From contig CAJODM010000006.1 in the NCBI GenBank assembly GCA_905233755.1, positions 52,840 to 116,839 on the forward strand: DNA of 64,000 nucleotides. The letters are read 5' to 3'. Shown in pieces: positions 33,502 to 42,704 of this stretch; position 1 is the first letter of the stretch, and every line of letters starts with the position of its first letter. The DNA comes from an uncultured Ruminococcus sp. (GTDB taxonomy: Bacteria > Bacillota > Clostridia > Oscillospirales > Acutalibacteraceae). The notes beneath the pieces are model-generated. The model did no database searches, was not told the DNA's origin, and worked only from the letters and a program-made list of their open reading frames with translations. The translations under genes and the position numbers were made by a program.

Positions 33502-35172
33502 TTGATTAACGGTGAAACTCTCAAACTTGCGATTATCTCCGGCTCTAACAACATCCAGTCGATCAAGGCACGGATCAATGACCTGAACATCTTTCCTGTA
33601 CCGGATGGCGATACCGGCACCAACATGTCGATGACTATTTCGGCTGCAGCGACGATGCTCGCCGATACCGATGACGCCGATGTTGCGACTGTAGCGCATC
33701 ACACCGCCTCGGCTATGCTGCGCGGTGCGCGCGGAAACTCGGGCGTTATCACCTCGCTGCTCTTCCGCGGTATCGCAAAGGGCCTCGAGGGCAAGTCCGA
33801 AGCCACCGGCGCCGATCTCATCAACGCGCTGGGGCTGGGTGTCGAAGCTGCCTATAACGCTGTTACCAAGCCCACTGAGGGCACGATCCTGACCGTCGCC
33901 CGTATGGCATATGAGGCGGGTCTTGATTCGCTCGAGACCGAGGACGACCCCGCTGTGCTGTGGGAGATCGTCTGCGATGCGGCTGCCGACGCGCTTGAGC
34001 AGACGCCCAAGATGCTCCCCGTGCTCAAGAAGGCGGGCGTCGTCGATGCCGGCGGCAAGGGCATCCTCACCATCTTCGAGGGCATGCTGTCCGTGTTCCG
34101 CGACGGCGAGGTTGTCGAGTATGACGAGCAGGCGTCCGATGCCGAGTCTGACGAGGATTTCTTCCGCTCGGCTGCGGCTGAGTTTGATCAGGTGATCAAC
34201 TTCACCTATTGCACCGAGTTCATCGTCGGGCGCGATCCCGAGGTCGAGACCGACCCCAACGAGCTGCGCCTGTTCCTCGAGACGATCGGCGATTCGATCG
34301 TGATGGTCGCTGATGATGAGATTATTAAGGTTCACGTACATACCGAGCAGCCCGGCAACGCGATGCAGCGCGGCCTCGAGTTCGGTCAGCTTCTCACCGT
34401 AAAGGTCGAGAACATGAAGGAACAGCACAAGAACGCTAAGATAGAGAACGACAAGGCCAAGGAGAAGGCGGCGAAGAAGGACGATGAGCTCACCTATGCC
34501 GCGCCGGTCGAGGAATACGGCTTTGTTGCCGTTGCTGCCGGCGAGGGGCTGAAGAACCTGTTCACCGAACTCGGCTGCAAGAACGTCGTCTCAGGCGGCC
34601 AGAGCATGAATCCCTCTACCGAGGATATCATGGCTGCGGTGAACGCGACCCCCTCGAAGAAGGTCTTTGTCCTGCCGAACAACAAGAACATCATCATGGC
34701 GGCGCAGCAGGTCGTTCCGCTGGTACAGGATCGCGAGGTCATCATCGTCCCCACCCGCACCATTCCCCAGGGGCTGTCGGCGATGCTCGTGTTCGATCCC
34801 GAGGCGGACGCCGAGGTGAACGTCGAGAATATGCTCGAAGCGGCGAAGAACGTCGCTACCGGTCAGGTGACCTTTGCGGCGCGCGACTCTGAGTTCGGCT
34901 CCCGCAAGATCAAGGAGGGCGAGATCATCGGCCTTGATAACGGCAAGCTCACCGTCACCGAGAAGACCCCCAACAAGGCACTCTATAAGCTTGCCAAGTC
35001 CATGATCGACAAGGAGATGTCCTTTGTCACCCTGATCGCCGGCGAGGATGTCTCTGACGAGGATGCCCAGGCGGCTGTCTCTCTGCTCGAAGAGAGGTTC
35101 TCCGACCAGGTCGACATTACCTTCATCCGCGGCGACCAGCCCATCTACTACTACATCTTCAGCGTAGAGTAA
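33502..35172 (+). CDS. fakA: FakA/YloV-type DAK2-domain protein (fatty acid kinase catalytic subunit)
   Basis: A 556-residue protein. The N-terminal DhaL/DAK2 domain has PDGDTGTNMSMT (Mg-ATP aspartates) and RGARGNSGVI. A linker is followed by the C-terminal EDD-like domain (about 330-556). In the Fak system FakA phosphorylates fatty acids held by a FakB protein; no FakB lies in this window. The start is taken as TTG 33502, giving INGETLKLAIISGSNN, with AAAGGAAG 8 nt upstream. Confidence 0.88.
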   Translation: MINGETLKLAIISGSNNIQSIKARINDLNIFPVPDGDTGTNMSMTISAAATMLADTDDADVATVAHHTASAMLRGARGNSGVITSLLFRGIAKGLEGKSEATGADLINALGLGVEAAYNAVTKPTEGTILTVARMAYEAGLDSLETEDDPAVLWEIVCDAAADALEQTPKMLPVLKKAGVVDAGGKGILTIFEGMLSVFRDGEVVEYDEQASDAESDEDFFRSAAAEFDQVINFTYCTEFIVGRDPEVETDPNELRLFLETIGDSIVMVADDEIIKVHVHTEQPGNAMQRGLEFGQLLTVKVENMKEQHKNAKIENDKAKEKAAKKDDELTYAAPVEEYGFVAVAAGEGLKNLFTELGCKNVVSGGQSMNPSTEDIMAAVNATPSKKVFVLPNNKNIIMAAQQVVPLVQDREVIIVPTRTIPQGLSAMLVFDPEADAEVNVENMLEAAKNVATGQVTFAARDSEFGSRKIKEGEIIGLDNGKLTVTEKTPNKALYKLAKSMIDKEMSFVTLIAGEDVSDEDAQAAVSLLEERFSDQVDITFIRGDQPIYYYIFSVE

Positions 35173-35184
35173 GGAACATAACAG

Positions 35185-35218
35185 AAAGCTGTCAGGCGTT
35201 GTTCCTGACAGCTTTTTT
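35185..35218 (+). terminator. Terminator of fakA
   Basis: AAAGCTGTCAGG...CCTGACAGCTTTTTT, 12 bp after the stop. Confidence 0.93.
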
Positions 35219-35245
35219 GGTATATTATGTGCTGCCGAGGTGACT

Positions 35246-37285
35246 ATGCCGTCATTGTACGAGGTGCCGCTGACCGCGCTCTCCGGCGTCGGTCAGAAGC
35301 GCGCCGAGCTTTTTGCAAAACTGAATATCCGCACCGTCGGTGATCTCATCCGTTTCTATCCGCGCTCGTATGAGAACTGGGCTGAGCTGACGCCGATCGT
35401 CGATCTGACCCACGGGGAAAAGTGCGTGATCCGTGCCCGCGTCATGGGTGCGGTATCGGTGGTGCGTCTGTCCGGCAACCGGCTGATGGCAAAGGTGCCG
35501 GTCGCCGATGATACCGGCTATCTGACGCTCGTCTTCTTCAACAACAAGTATATCAGCTCGATGCTGAAGTACGGCGAGGAGTACCTCTTTATGGGGAAGG
35601 CGGCGCATGACGGCTATGGATTCCAGATGGTGTCGCCCGAGTTCAGCCCCGTGGACAAGTCCGGCGCGATCATGCCGGTGTACAACCTGACAGCGGGGCT
35701 TACAAACCGTGTGGTGGTGCACGCGGTGAAAGAGGCGCTGTCGATGCTCCCCGAGACGATTCGCGATCCGCTGCCGTATCAGATCCTTCGGCAGTACGAC
35801 CTGTGTACCCTGTCCTATGCGCTGCAGCATATCCATTTTCCGACCGATCAGAGCGCCCTCGAACGCGCACGAACACGGCTGGTGTTCGAGGAGCTGCTGG
35901 TGCTCAACCTTGGGATGCGGATGATGCGCACCCGCGCCAGAGAACGCACCTCGGTGCGGATGACAGAGGACTATACCGGTGCCTTCATCGAGCGGCTGCC
36001 GTTCACGCTGACGTCCGCTCAGCGGCGCGCTGTCGCCGATTGTGTGGCGGATATGAAAGATCATTCCTATCCAATGAACCGACTGATACAGGGCGACGTG
36101 GGCTCCGGAAAGACAGCCGTATGCGCCGCGCTGTGCTATCACTGTGTGAAGAACGGCTATCAAGCGGCGTTCATGGCGCCGACCGAGATCCTTGCGCGGC
36201 AGCACTATGACACCTTCTCGAAGATGTTCGACGAGACCGGTATCTCGATCGAGCTGCTGACAGGGGCGCTCTCGAGCGCCGAGAAGAAGAGGGTCCGCGC
36301 GCGGATCGAGACGGGCGAGAGCGACATCGTTATCGGCACCCATGCGCTCTTGTCCGAGAGCACGGTGTTCGACCGTCTCGGGCTTGCGTTGACCGATGAG
36401 CAGCACCGGTTCGGCGTCGAGCAGCGGTCGCGCCTATCCGATAAGGGCGAGCACCCCCATGTGCTGGTGCTGTCGGCGACCCCGATCCCGCGGACGCTGG
36501 GGCTGATCATCTACGGTGACCTCGACGTCACCGTGATCGACGAGATGCCCCCCGGCCGCACCGAGGTCAAGACCCTCCTGATCGATTCTGAGAAACGTCA
36601 CCGTGCGATGGGATTTATCCGCGATCAGATCATCGAGGGGCGCCAGTGCTATATCGTCACCCCGCTCGTAGACGAATCTGAGAATGAGCTGTCCAACGTG
36701 AACGACTATGCCGCCGAGCTGATGCTGGGCGAATTCAGGAACATCCCTGTCGGCATCCTTCACGGCAAGATGAAGCCCCGCGACAAGGAAGAGGTCATGT
36801 CGTTATTTTCTAATAACGAAATATCCGTCCTTGTCTCCACAACCGTCGTCGAGGTCGGCGTCGATATCAAGAACGCCACCGTGATGATGATCGAGAATGC
36901 CGAGCGGTTCGGGTTGTCCCAGCTGCACCAGCTGCGCGGCCGCGTCGGCAGGGGAGAGCACCAAAGCTACTGTATCCTCGTATCCGATAACCAAGGCGAC
37001 GCGACCCGCCGGCGGCTCTCGACCATGTGCCGTACAAATAACGGGTTCGAGATCGCCGACGAGGACCTGCGGCTGCGCGGTCCCGGCGATTTCTTCGGCA
37101 GCCGCCAGCACGGTCTGCCAAAGCTGAGCATCGCCGATTTCTCCGATATCGAAACCCTAGAACGCTCTCAGCAGGCGGCGGCTACCTTGCTGCAGCTCTC
37201 GCCCGATTTGAGCGTCGATAGCTTGCGCGGGCTGCGCGCCGAGATCCGACAGCTCTTTCTCTCTGCCGGAGAGACGCTGAATTGA
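35246..37285 (+). CDS. recG: ATP-dependent DNA helicase RecG
   Basis: A 679-residue superfamily 2 helicase. The N-terminal wedge domain has LSGVGQKRAELFAKLNI and an OB-fold; Walker A is GDVGSGKTAV, the DEXH box is DEQH, and the C-terminal TRG-type motif is LRGRVGRGEHQSYC. It reverses stalled forks and processes recombination branches. The promoter region is the ~60-bp gap after the fakA terminator. A weakly AT-rich island (36802-36825) encodes SLFSNNEIS with no length change relative to the family. Confidence 0.97.
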   Translation: MPSLYEVPLTALSGVGQKRAELFAKLNIRTVGDLIRFYPRSYENWAELTPIVDLTHGEKCVIRARVMGAVSVVRLSGNRLMAKVPVADDTGYLTLVFFNNKYISSMLKYGEEYLFMGKAAHDGYGFQMVSPEFSPVDKSGAIMPVYNLTAGLTNRVVVHAVKEALSMLPETIRDPLPYQILRQYDLCTLSYALQHIHFPTDQSALERARTRLVFEELLVLNLGMRMMRTRARERTSVRMTEDYTGAFIERLPFTLTSAQRRAVADCVADMKDHSYPMNRLIQGDVGSGKTAVCAALCYHCVKNGYQAAFMAPTEILARQHYDTFSKMFDETGISIELLTGALSSAEKKRVRARIETGESDIVIGTHALLSESTVFDRLGLALTDEQHRFGVEQRSRLSDKGEHPHVLVLSATPIPRTLGLIIYGDLDVTVIDEMPPGRTEVKTLLIDSEKRHRAMGFIRDQIIEGRQCYIVTPLVDESENELSNVNDYAAELMLGEFRNIPVGILHGKMKPRDKEEVMSLFSNNEISVLVSTTVVEVGVDIKNATVMMIENAERFGLSQLHQLRGRVGRGEHQSYCILVSDNQGDATRRRLSTMCRTNNGFEIADEDLRLRGPGDFFGSRQHGLPKLSIADFSDIETLERSQQAAATLLQLSPDLSVDSLRGLRAEIRQLFLSAGETLN

Positions 37286-37311
37286 GCAAGACATAATATT
37301 CTTATAAAGAA

Positions 37312-37339
37312 AAAAGCGATGCGCTTCCGCATCGCTTTT
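37312..37339. terminator. Bidirectional terminator between recG and pncB
   Basis: AAAAGCGATGCG-CTTC-CGCATCGCTTTT, symmetric, serving both convergent genes. Confidence 0.93.
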
Positions 37340-37348
37340 CATGTGTTA

Positions 37349-38800
37349 TCACTTCTTGCTCTGCTCGAGCAGCGAGTGCTTGATATCCCACAGCTTCTTC
37401 GAGAGGTCCACATAGTAGGTGTGGGGGTTTTCGAACCGCTTTACCTCGTCCCACAGCGTATTCAGCCCCGCTTTGCAGTAGTTGCGGATATTCGCAAGCG
37501 GCGGCAGCTCCTGACATAGCTCGCCGTTCTTGAAATACTGCTTTCTCAGCTCGACGGCGATGTAGTTATCGACGGTCTTGCGTTTCCAGGTGTGCTCTGG
37601 GTCGAACAGCTCATAGGGCTGTGTATCGTCGATGGTCTCGTCCGCAACGGTGATCACATCGGCGATCGCCTTGTTGGTGTCCTTATCATAGAGGCGATAG
37701 AGCTTCTTGAAGCACGGGGTGGTGATCTTCTCGACGTTCTCGCTGATCTTGATCTTCGGGGTGATCGTGCCGTCGCTGTCCTCGACCGCGACGAGCTTAT
37801 ACACCCCGCCGAACATCGGCTCGCTGGATGAGGTGATCAGCCGCTCGCCGACGCCGAAGGAATCGACCCGGGCTCCCTGCAGCAGCATATCCTTGATGAT
37901 ATACTCGTCGAGCGAGTTCGAGGCGCAGATCTTGCAGTCGGGGAACCCCGCGTCATCGAGCATCTTGCGCGCCTTTTTCGATAGGTAAGTGATATCGCCC
38001 GAGTCGATCCTGATCCCTGCCGGACGATAGCCGCGCGGCAGGAGCTCCTCGTTGAAAATCTTGATCGCGTTGGGGATGCCCGATCTAAGCACGTTATAGG
38101 TATCGACAAGCAGCGTGCACGACGCGGGATAGAGCCGTGCATAGGAGCGAAACGCCTCTTCCTCGCTGTCGAACATCTGCACCCAGCTATGTGCCATGGT
38201 GCCCAGCGCCGGAATCCCCATCTCGCGGTCGGCGATGGTACACGCGGTGCCGACACATCCGCCGATATAGGTTGCCCGTGCGCCGTAGAACGCCGCGTCG
38301 CATCCCTGTGCCCGGCGTGAACCGAACTCCATCACGGCTCTGCCGTCGGCTGCGCGCGCGATCCGGCTCGCCTTGGTGGCGATGAGGCACTGGTGGTTGA
38401 TGCACAGCAAGATCATCGTCTCGACAAACTGTGCCTGGATCACCGGCCCGCGTACCGTGACAATCGGCTCGCCCGGGAAGATAGGGGTGCCCTCCGGCAC
38501 CATCCATACATCGCACGAGAACCGAAAGCTGCGGATATAGTCGAGAAACTCGTTCGAGAAAATGCCCTTCTTCCTCAGATATTCAACATCGTCGTCGGTG
38601 AATCGCAGGTTCTGCAGATACCGCACCGCCTGCTCGACGCCCGCCATGATCGCATAGCCGCCGTTGTCAGGGTTGCGGCGATAGAACATATCAAAGTAGG
38701 CGATCTTGTCCTTCAGCCCGTTCTCAAAGTACCCGCCCGCCATCGTCAGCTCATAGAAGTCGGTGAGCATTGTCAAATTTCGGTTTTCATATCGTTCCAT
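37349..38800 (-). CDS. pncB: Nicotinate phosphoribosyltransferase
   Basis: A 483-residue NAPRTase. Seen: LTDFYELTMAGGYFENG at the start, EFGSRRAQGCDAAFYGARATY with the catalytic loop, RIDSGDITYLSKKAR and SNSLDEYII in the phosphate site. It makes nicotinate mononucleotide from nicotinate and PRPP, with ATP stimulation, in NAD salvage. A strong promoter of its own lies upstream on the minus strand. Confidence 0.95.
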   Translation of the reverse strand: MERYENRNLTMLTDFYELTMAGGYFENGLKDKIAYFDMFYRRNPDNGGYAIMAGVEQAVRYLQNLRFTDDDVEYLRKKGIFSNEFLDYIRSFRFSCDVWMVPEGTPIFPGEPIVTVRGPVIQAQFVETMILLCINHQCLIATKASRIARAADGRAVMEFGSRRAQGCDAAFYGARATYIGGCVGTACTIADREMGIPALGTMAHSWVQMFDSEEEAFRSYARLYPASCTLLVDTYNVLRSGIPNAIKIFNEELLPRGYRPAGIRIDSGDITYLSKKARKMLDDAGFPDCKICASNSLDEYIIKDMLLQGARVDSFGVGERLITSSSEPMFGGVYKLVAVEDSDGTITPKIKISENVEKITTPCFKKLYRLYDKDTNKAIADVITVADETIDDTQPYELFDPEHTWKRKTVDNYIAVELRKQYFKNGELCQELPPLANIRNYCKAGLNTLWDEVKRFENPHTYYVDLSKKLWDIKHSLLEQSKK

Positions 38801-38838
38801 GATGATTCCTTCCTGTCAATGTTTGCCAACGGCAAAAC

Positions 38839-38867
38839 ACTATAATTTGTATGTCATAGAATGTCAA
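38839..38867 (-). promoter_or_regulatory. Sigma-A promoter of pncB
   Basis: On the minus strand TTGACA (38867-38862), 17-nt spacer, TATAGT (38844-38839). Confidence 0.88.
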
Positions 38868-38985
38868 CCACAATTATAACATAATTGTCTACAAAATGCA
38901 CGCGATATTTCTCCCAAAAAATTAAAAGTTTGTAACAAATTCGAGAAAAAAGTTTCAAATTTTTAAATTTTCTTACAAAAAAGAC

Positions 38986-39014
38986 TTGTTTTTTTTCGAA
39001 TAACGTATTATAAT
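38986..39014 (+). promoter_or_regulatory. Promoter of the small XRE regulator
   Basis: TTGTTT (38986-38991), 17-nt spacer, TATAAT (39009-39014), in a very A+T-rich 230-bp tract. Confidence 0.7.
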
Positions 39015-39110
39015 ACTGTTACATAAGGTTTTTGAGAAATAAGAATTTCTATTTGGAATTTTCATATCGAATTTTCCGACCGCTATACTGATTGAGTTTG
39101 GAGAGATATA

Positions 39111-39362
39111 ATGAGACTACGTAAGCAAGAGTTAGGAGATCGTAACCTCGTTGGCGCCCGTGTCGAAGCGGCCAGAAAGAAAAAGGGAATGAAGCAGAAG
39201 GAGCTGCTTGCTCAGCTGCAGGTCAACGGCGTTGATATGAACGCCTCGGGTCTCTCGAAGCTGGAGGGACAGATTCGGTATGTGACCGATATGGAGCTTG
39301 TCGCGCTGGCAGATATCCTGGAGGTTTCTGTAGACTTTCTGCTCGGCAGAGCGGCACACTGA
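39111..39362 (+). CDS. Small XRE-family DNA-binding protein
   Basis: An 83-residue helix-turn-helix protein: GARVEAARKKKGMKQKELLAQLQ followed by NASGLSKLEGQIRYVTDMELVALADIL. The Cro/C1 fold fills the whole chain, leaving no room for a ligand domain. Neighbours (pncB, an AI-2E permease) suggest no clear regulon. It has a promoter upstream in an AT-rich tract and a perfect terminator after it, so it is monocistronic. Confidence 0.85.
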   Translation: MRLRKQELGDRNLVGARVEAARKKKGMKQKELLAQLQVNGVDMNASGLSKLEGQIRYVTDMELVALADILEVSVDFLLGRAAH

Positions 39363-39402
39363 TTCAATAGGAGTTTTCCAAGCATTTTGGTTTCTGTTTT
39401 AT

Positions 39403-39443
39403 TCGGACGGCAGAGTTTTCCGCTCTGCCGTCTGAATTTTTTT
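39403..39443 (+). terminator. Terminator of XRE gene
   Basis: TCGGACGGCAGAG...CTCTGCCGTCTGA followed by seven T residues. Confidence 0.93.
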
Positions 39444-39492
39444 GACTTCATTCTACCATACTGATTCTATGAATGCAAGGTGGTGAAATGAT

Positions 39493-40470
39493 TTGTCTGA
39501 GAAACTGTCGCAGTACCGTCCGCTGCTGCTCTTCTTCGTGATATACTCGCTGTGTTTTCTGACGGTGACGGACCTATTTGTCTATCTGCTGCCGTTTATC
39601 CTATCGCTCTTGATCGCGGTGGTGATGAAGCCGCTGTACGAGTATCTGAAGCGGCGGTTCCGGTTCCAGGCGTCGTTCTCGGCGACGGTCATAACACTGC
39701 TGGTATTTTTGATCGTGATCGGCGCACTCGGGTTCGTGCTGTTTCTGGTGATCCGTGAGTTTATCGGCTTTATCTCGACATACAGCGAGGCGATCCGCGA
39801 CTACATCAGCCGACGCAACTTTTTTGAGGAGCTGTACCAGATGGCGTTCTCGGGCGATGTGCTCAAGAACGTGACGGATATCGCCGTCTCGGTGGTGAAG
39901 ATGGTACCTATCGCAATATCGTTCACCATCATCACCTTTGTGCTGACGGTCTACTTTCTGAACAACCTCTCCCGCCTCAAGCAGCTCGTGCTCGACCGCG
40001 TCGCGACGGGTCAGCGGATGAAAACAGAGCGCACTATCGATACCGCCTATGTGTTCATTAGGCGGTTCATCCGCTCCTACCTTATCCTGTACCTGATCAC
40101 CTTTATCGAGGCGGCGTTCATCTTCTATCTGACCGGTGTGGGATATCCGCTGTATCTCGCGTTTATCACAGCGTTTGCGGATGTGCTGCCGGTGTTGGGA
40201 CCGGGATCGGTCTATCTGCCGATCGCAATACGATTTTTTCTCAAAGGGAATTATATCCAGGCGGTCACGCTCGCGATCTTCTTTTTGATCACCGTGATCA
40301 TCCGCCAGATTATCGAGCCACGGATCGTCTCCGACTCGGTGAAGATCAGCCCGATCGTCGTGCTGTCGGCGATCTACTTCTCGATTGTGAGCTTGAACGT
40401 ATGGGTACTGTTCTATATCCTGCTCCTGGTGATCTCCTACAAGATCCTTTCGAGTGCCGGTGTGCTGTAG
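39493..40470 (+). CDS. AI-2E family transporter
   Basis: A 325-residue membrane protein with about eight transmembrane helices, including the family segment FADVLPVLGPGSVYLPIAI and a long cytoplasmic helix (RVATGQRMKTERTID) between helices. Members include TqsA and putative sodium-proton exchangers; substrate unknown. Start is TTG 39493 with a GGTGGTGA site. It follows the XRE gene after a terminator. Confidence 0.85.
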   Translation: MSEKLSQYRPLLLFFVIYSLCFLTVTDLFVYLLPFILSLLIAVVMKPLYEYLKRRFRFQASFSATVITLLVFLIVIGALGFVLFLVIREFIGFISTYSEAIRDYISRRNFFEELYQMAFSGDVLKNVTDIAVSVVKMVPIAISFTIITFVLTVYFLNNLSRLKQLVLDRVATGQRMKTERTIDTAYVFIRRFIRSYLILYLITFIEAAFIFYLTGVGYPLYLAFITAFADVLPVLGPGSVYLPIAIRFFLKGNYIQAVTLAIFFLITVIIRQIIEPRIVSDSVKISPIVVLSAIYFSIVSLNVWVLFYILLLVISYKILSSAGVL

Positions 40471-40503
40471 CCGTTTTCGTGCTGCTGTCTTCGTACAAAT
40501 CTA

Positions 40504-40532
40504 TTGAAATTATCCGTATCATGCGATATAAT
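40504..40532 (+). promoter_or_regulatory. Sigma-A promoter of murD
   Basis: TTGAAA (40504-40509), 17-nt spacer, TATAAT (40527-40532). Confidence 0.8.
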
Positions 40533-40566
40533 AGATGTGGATTTTGATGACACGGAGGATTTCGTG

Positions 40567-41955
40567 ATGAAGCAGAGCATGCAGGCGTTTTTCGATTCTA
40601 TTAACGGCAAGCGGATCGCCCTGATCGGGATGGGGAGGAGCCATATGCCGCTGATCCCGCTGTTCACGCGCTATGGTGCTACGGTAATCGCGTGTGATAA
40701 GCGCAGCGAAGAGGAGCTTCTCGACGTCGCCGACCGCGCGCGAGAGGAGGGAGCGATCCTCTCGCTCGGCGAGCATTATCTCGATGATATCGACGTCGAT
40801 ATCGCGCTGCGTACCCCCGGGATGCGGTTCTTCTCCGACGAGCTCAACCGGCTGCGCGAGCGCGGGGTCGTCATCACCTCCGAGATGGAGATATTCTTTA
40901 TGATCTGTCCGTGCAGGATCTTTGCGGTGACCGGCTCGGACGGCAAGACCACGACCACCACCGTCATCAGCGAGATGCTGCGGTGTGAGGGCTATACCGT
41001 TCATCTGGGTGGAAATATCGGCAAGCCGCTCCTGCCCGAGATCGAGACGATCCAAGATACGGATGTCGCTGTAGTAGAGCTGAGCTCCTTTCAGCTTATC
41101 TCGATGCGCCACAGCCCCGACGTCGCCGTGGTGACGAACCTGCAGCCCAACCACCTCGATATCCATAAGGATATGCAGGAGTACATTGATGCGAAGAAGA
41201 ACATTATTCTTTATCAGAATAATAACAATAAAGCTGTGCTGAACCTCGACAACGAGATCACCCGATCATTCTCTGACGAATGTGTAGGGGAGGTCGCCTT
41301 CTTCTCCCGCAGGCAGACAGTCGACAACGGCGCGTATCTTTCCGGCGATACCATTGTCTACAGTGATCACGGAACAGTTCACGACGTGCTTGATATCCAT
41401 GATATCCTGATCCCCGGGATGCACAACGTCGAAAACTATATGACCGCGATCTCGGCGGTATGGGGCATGGTATCGGTCGAGAACATCCGCCGCGTTGCCT
41501 CGTCGTTCGGTGGGGTGGAGCACCGCGCCGAGTTCGTGCGTGAGATCGACGGGGTGCGGTACTATAACGATTCGATCGCGTCCTCTCCGACCAGAACGGC
41601 GAGCGGTACGCTGTCGCTCTATGACTTCAAGATCATCCTCATCGCCGGCGGCTATGACAAGCACCTCGACTATACCGAACTCGGCGATATGATCTGCCGC
41701 AAAGTGAAGACCCTCATCCTCATGGGCGCCACCGCCGACAAGATCGAGGCCGCTGTCCGCTCATCGGCTACGTACGCCGACGGCAACCCCGTTATCTTTC
41801 GGGTGAAGAACATGGACGAAGCGGTACGCTGCGCTCGCGAACACAGCGATGCGGGCGATATCGTGTCGATGTCGCCGGCGTCGGCGAGCTTTGATCTGTA
41901 TCGGGACTTTGACGCGCGCGGAAAGCACTTCAAGTCGCTGGTGAACGCGCTGTGA
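40567..41955 (+). CDS. murD: UDP-N-acetylmuramoyl-L-alanine--D-glutamate ligase
   Basis: A 462-residue cytoplasmic Mur ligase adding D-Glu to UDP-MurNAc-L-Ala. Seen: IALIGMGRSHMPLIPL (Rossmann N-terminal domain), VTGSDGKTTTTTVISEML (ATP P-loop), ELSSFQL, the HNVENYMTAISAV segment and IAGGYDKHLDY. It starts at ATG 40567 with GGAGGA 8 nt upstream; an earlier in-frame ATG at 40504 lies in the promoter. The mur cluster is not present. An 8-bp inverted-repeat AT-rich island is at 41203-41223. Confidence 0.93.
   Translation: MKQSMQAFFDSINGKRIALIGMGRSHMPLIPLFTRYGATVIACDKRSEEELLDVADRAREEGAILSLGEHYLDDIDVDIALRTPGMRFFSDELNRLRERGVVITSEMEIFFMICPCRIFAVTGSDGKTTTTTVISEMLRCEGYTVHLGGNIGKPLLPEIETIQDTDVAVVELSSFQLISMRHSPDVAVVTNLQPNHLDIHKDMQEYIDAKKNIILYQNNNNKAVLNLDNEITRSFSDECVGEVAFFSRRQTVDNGAYLSGDTIVYSDHGTVHDVLDIHDILIPGMHNVENYMTAISAVWGMVSVENIRRVASSFGGVEHRAEFVREIDGVRYYNDSIASSPTRTASGTLSLYDFKIILIAGGYDKHLDYTELGDMICRKVKTLILMGATADKIEAAVRSSATYADGNPVIFRVKNMDEAVRCAREHSDAGDIVSMSPASASFDLYRDFDARGKHFKSLVNAL
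41203..41223 (+). repeat. AT-rich coding island with perfect 8-bp arms
   Basis: ATTATTCT-TTATC-AGAATAAT inside murD, a perfect inverted repeat in DNA otherwise near 60% G+C; encodes IILYQNN. Confidence 0.6.
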
Positions 41956-42698
41956 TCCGGCAGGCGACGGGCGACGATATCCTCTCGATATCCGTCGAGT
42001 CGTCGTTTGCTGTCCGCATCCGCTCGCTGTACCTGTGCTACGGCGATCAGGGGTATTCCTTCGTCGACTTCTGGGTGCAGGAGATGGGGGAGGGGAGCGT
42101 TGCTTGGATCTCCCGATTCGAGGATCAGTTCTGCCTATTCCTCTCCGATGACAGCGATTTGGAGGAGATTGCTCAGTTTCTGAGGTTTTGGGGCGGCAGC
42201 GCGGTATTATACGATTCACGGTATACTCTGAATATTCTTTCTAAGAAAAATATCAGCGGTGATGTCCTCGCGTTTACCGATTCTTATATTTCTATATCAG
42301 AATTATATCATCCCGATATACAAGCGTACTATGACGTGCTGCTGACCTGCGCTGCGGATGACTTTCGCGTACCCCCGTACAGGATGTTCCTGTCCGATGT
42401 GGTGCATCGGCAGAACCGCGGTCATTGTACGCTGGTCGGTGTGCGCTGTGACGGGGTCCTCGCCTCGTGCGCGATGACGGTCAGCGATACTGCGTCCGCA
42501 TCGATCATCGGCGCGGTTGCGACCCGTCCCGACTATCGCCGGCGTGGGCTGTCGCGCACGGTGGTGCGCTCGCTGTCGTCGATGCTCAGTACTCAAGGCA
42601 AGCGCGTCTATGTCCTCTCATCCAAGAGGGCGAATACCGATTTTTATCGCAACTCCGGCTTCTCGGTGGTTGCGGGATTTATAGAAGCTTTTCTCTAG
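41952..42698 (+). CDS. GNAT-family N-acetyltransferase
   Basis: A 248-residue protein. The C-terminal half is a GNAT fold: IIGAVATRPDYRRRGLSRTVVRSL holds the acetyl-CoA pyrophosphate loop (R-x-x-G-x-S/A), followed by YVLSSKRANTDFYRNSGF. The N-terminal half is unassigned. It starts at GTG 41952, overlapping murD by 4 nt, so it is co-translated. The acceptor is unknown. Two recurrent AT-rich islands sit near 42228-42257 and 42280-42312. Confidence 0.8.
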   Translation: MIRQATGDDILSISVESSFAVRIRSLYLCYGDQGYSFVDFWVQEMGEGSVAWISRFEDQFCLFLSDDSDLEEIAQFLRFWGGSAVLYDSRYTLNILSKKNISGDVLAFTDSYISISELYHPDIQAYYDVLLTCAADDFRVPPYRMFLSDVVHRQNRGHCTLVGVRCDGVLASCAMTVSDTASASIIGAVATRPDYRRRGLSRTVVRSLSSMLSTQGKRVYVLSSKRANTDFYRNSGFSVVAGFIEAFL

Positions 42699-42704
42699 GG
42701 GGAT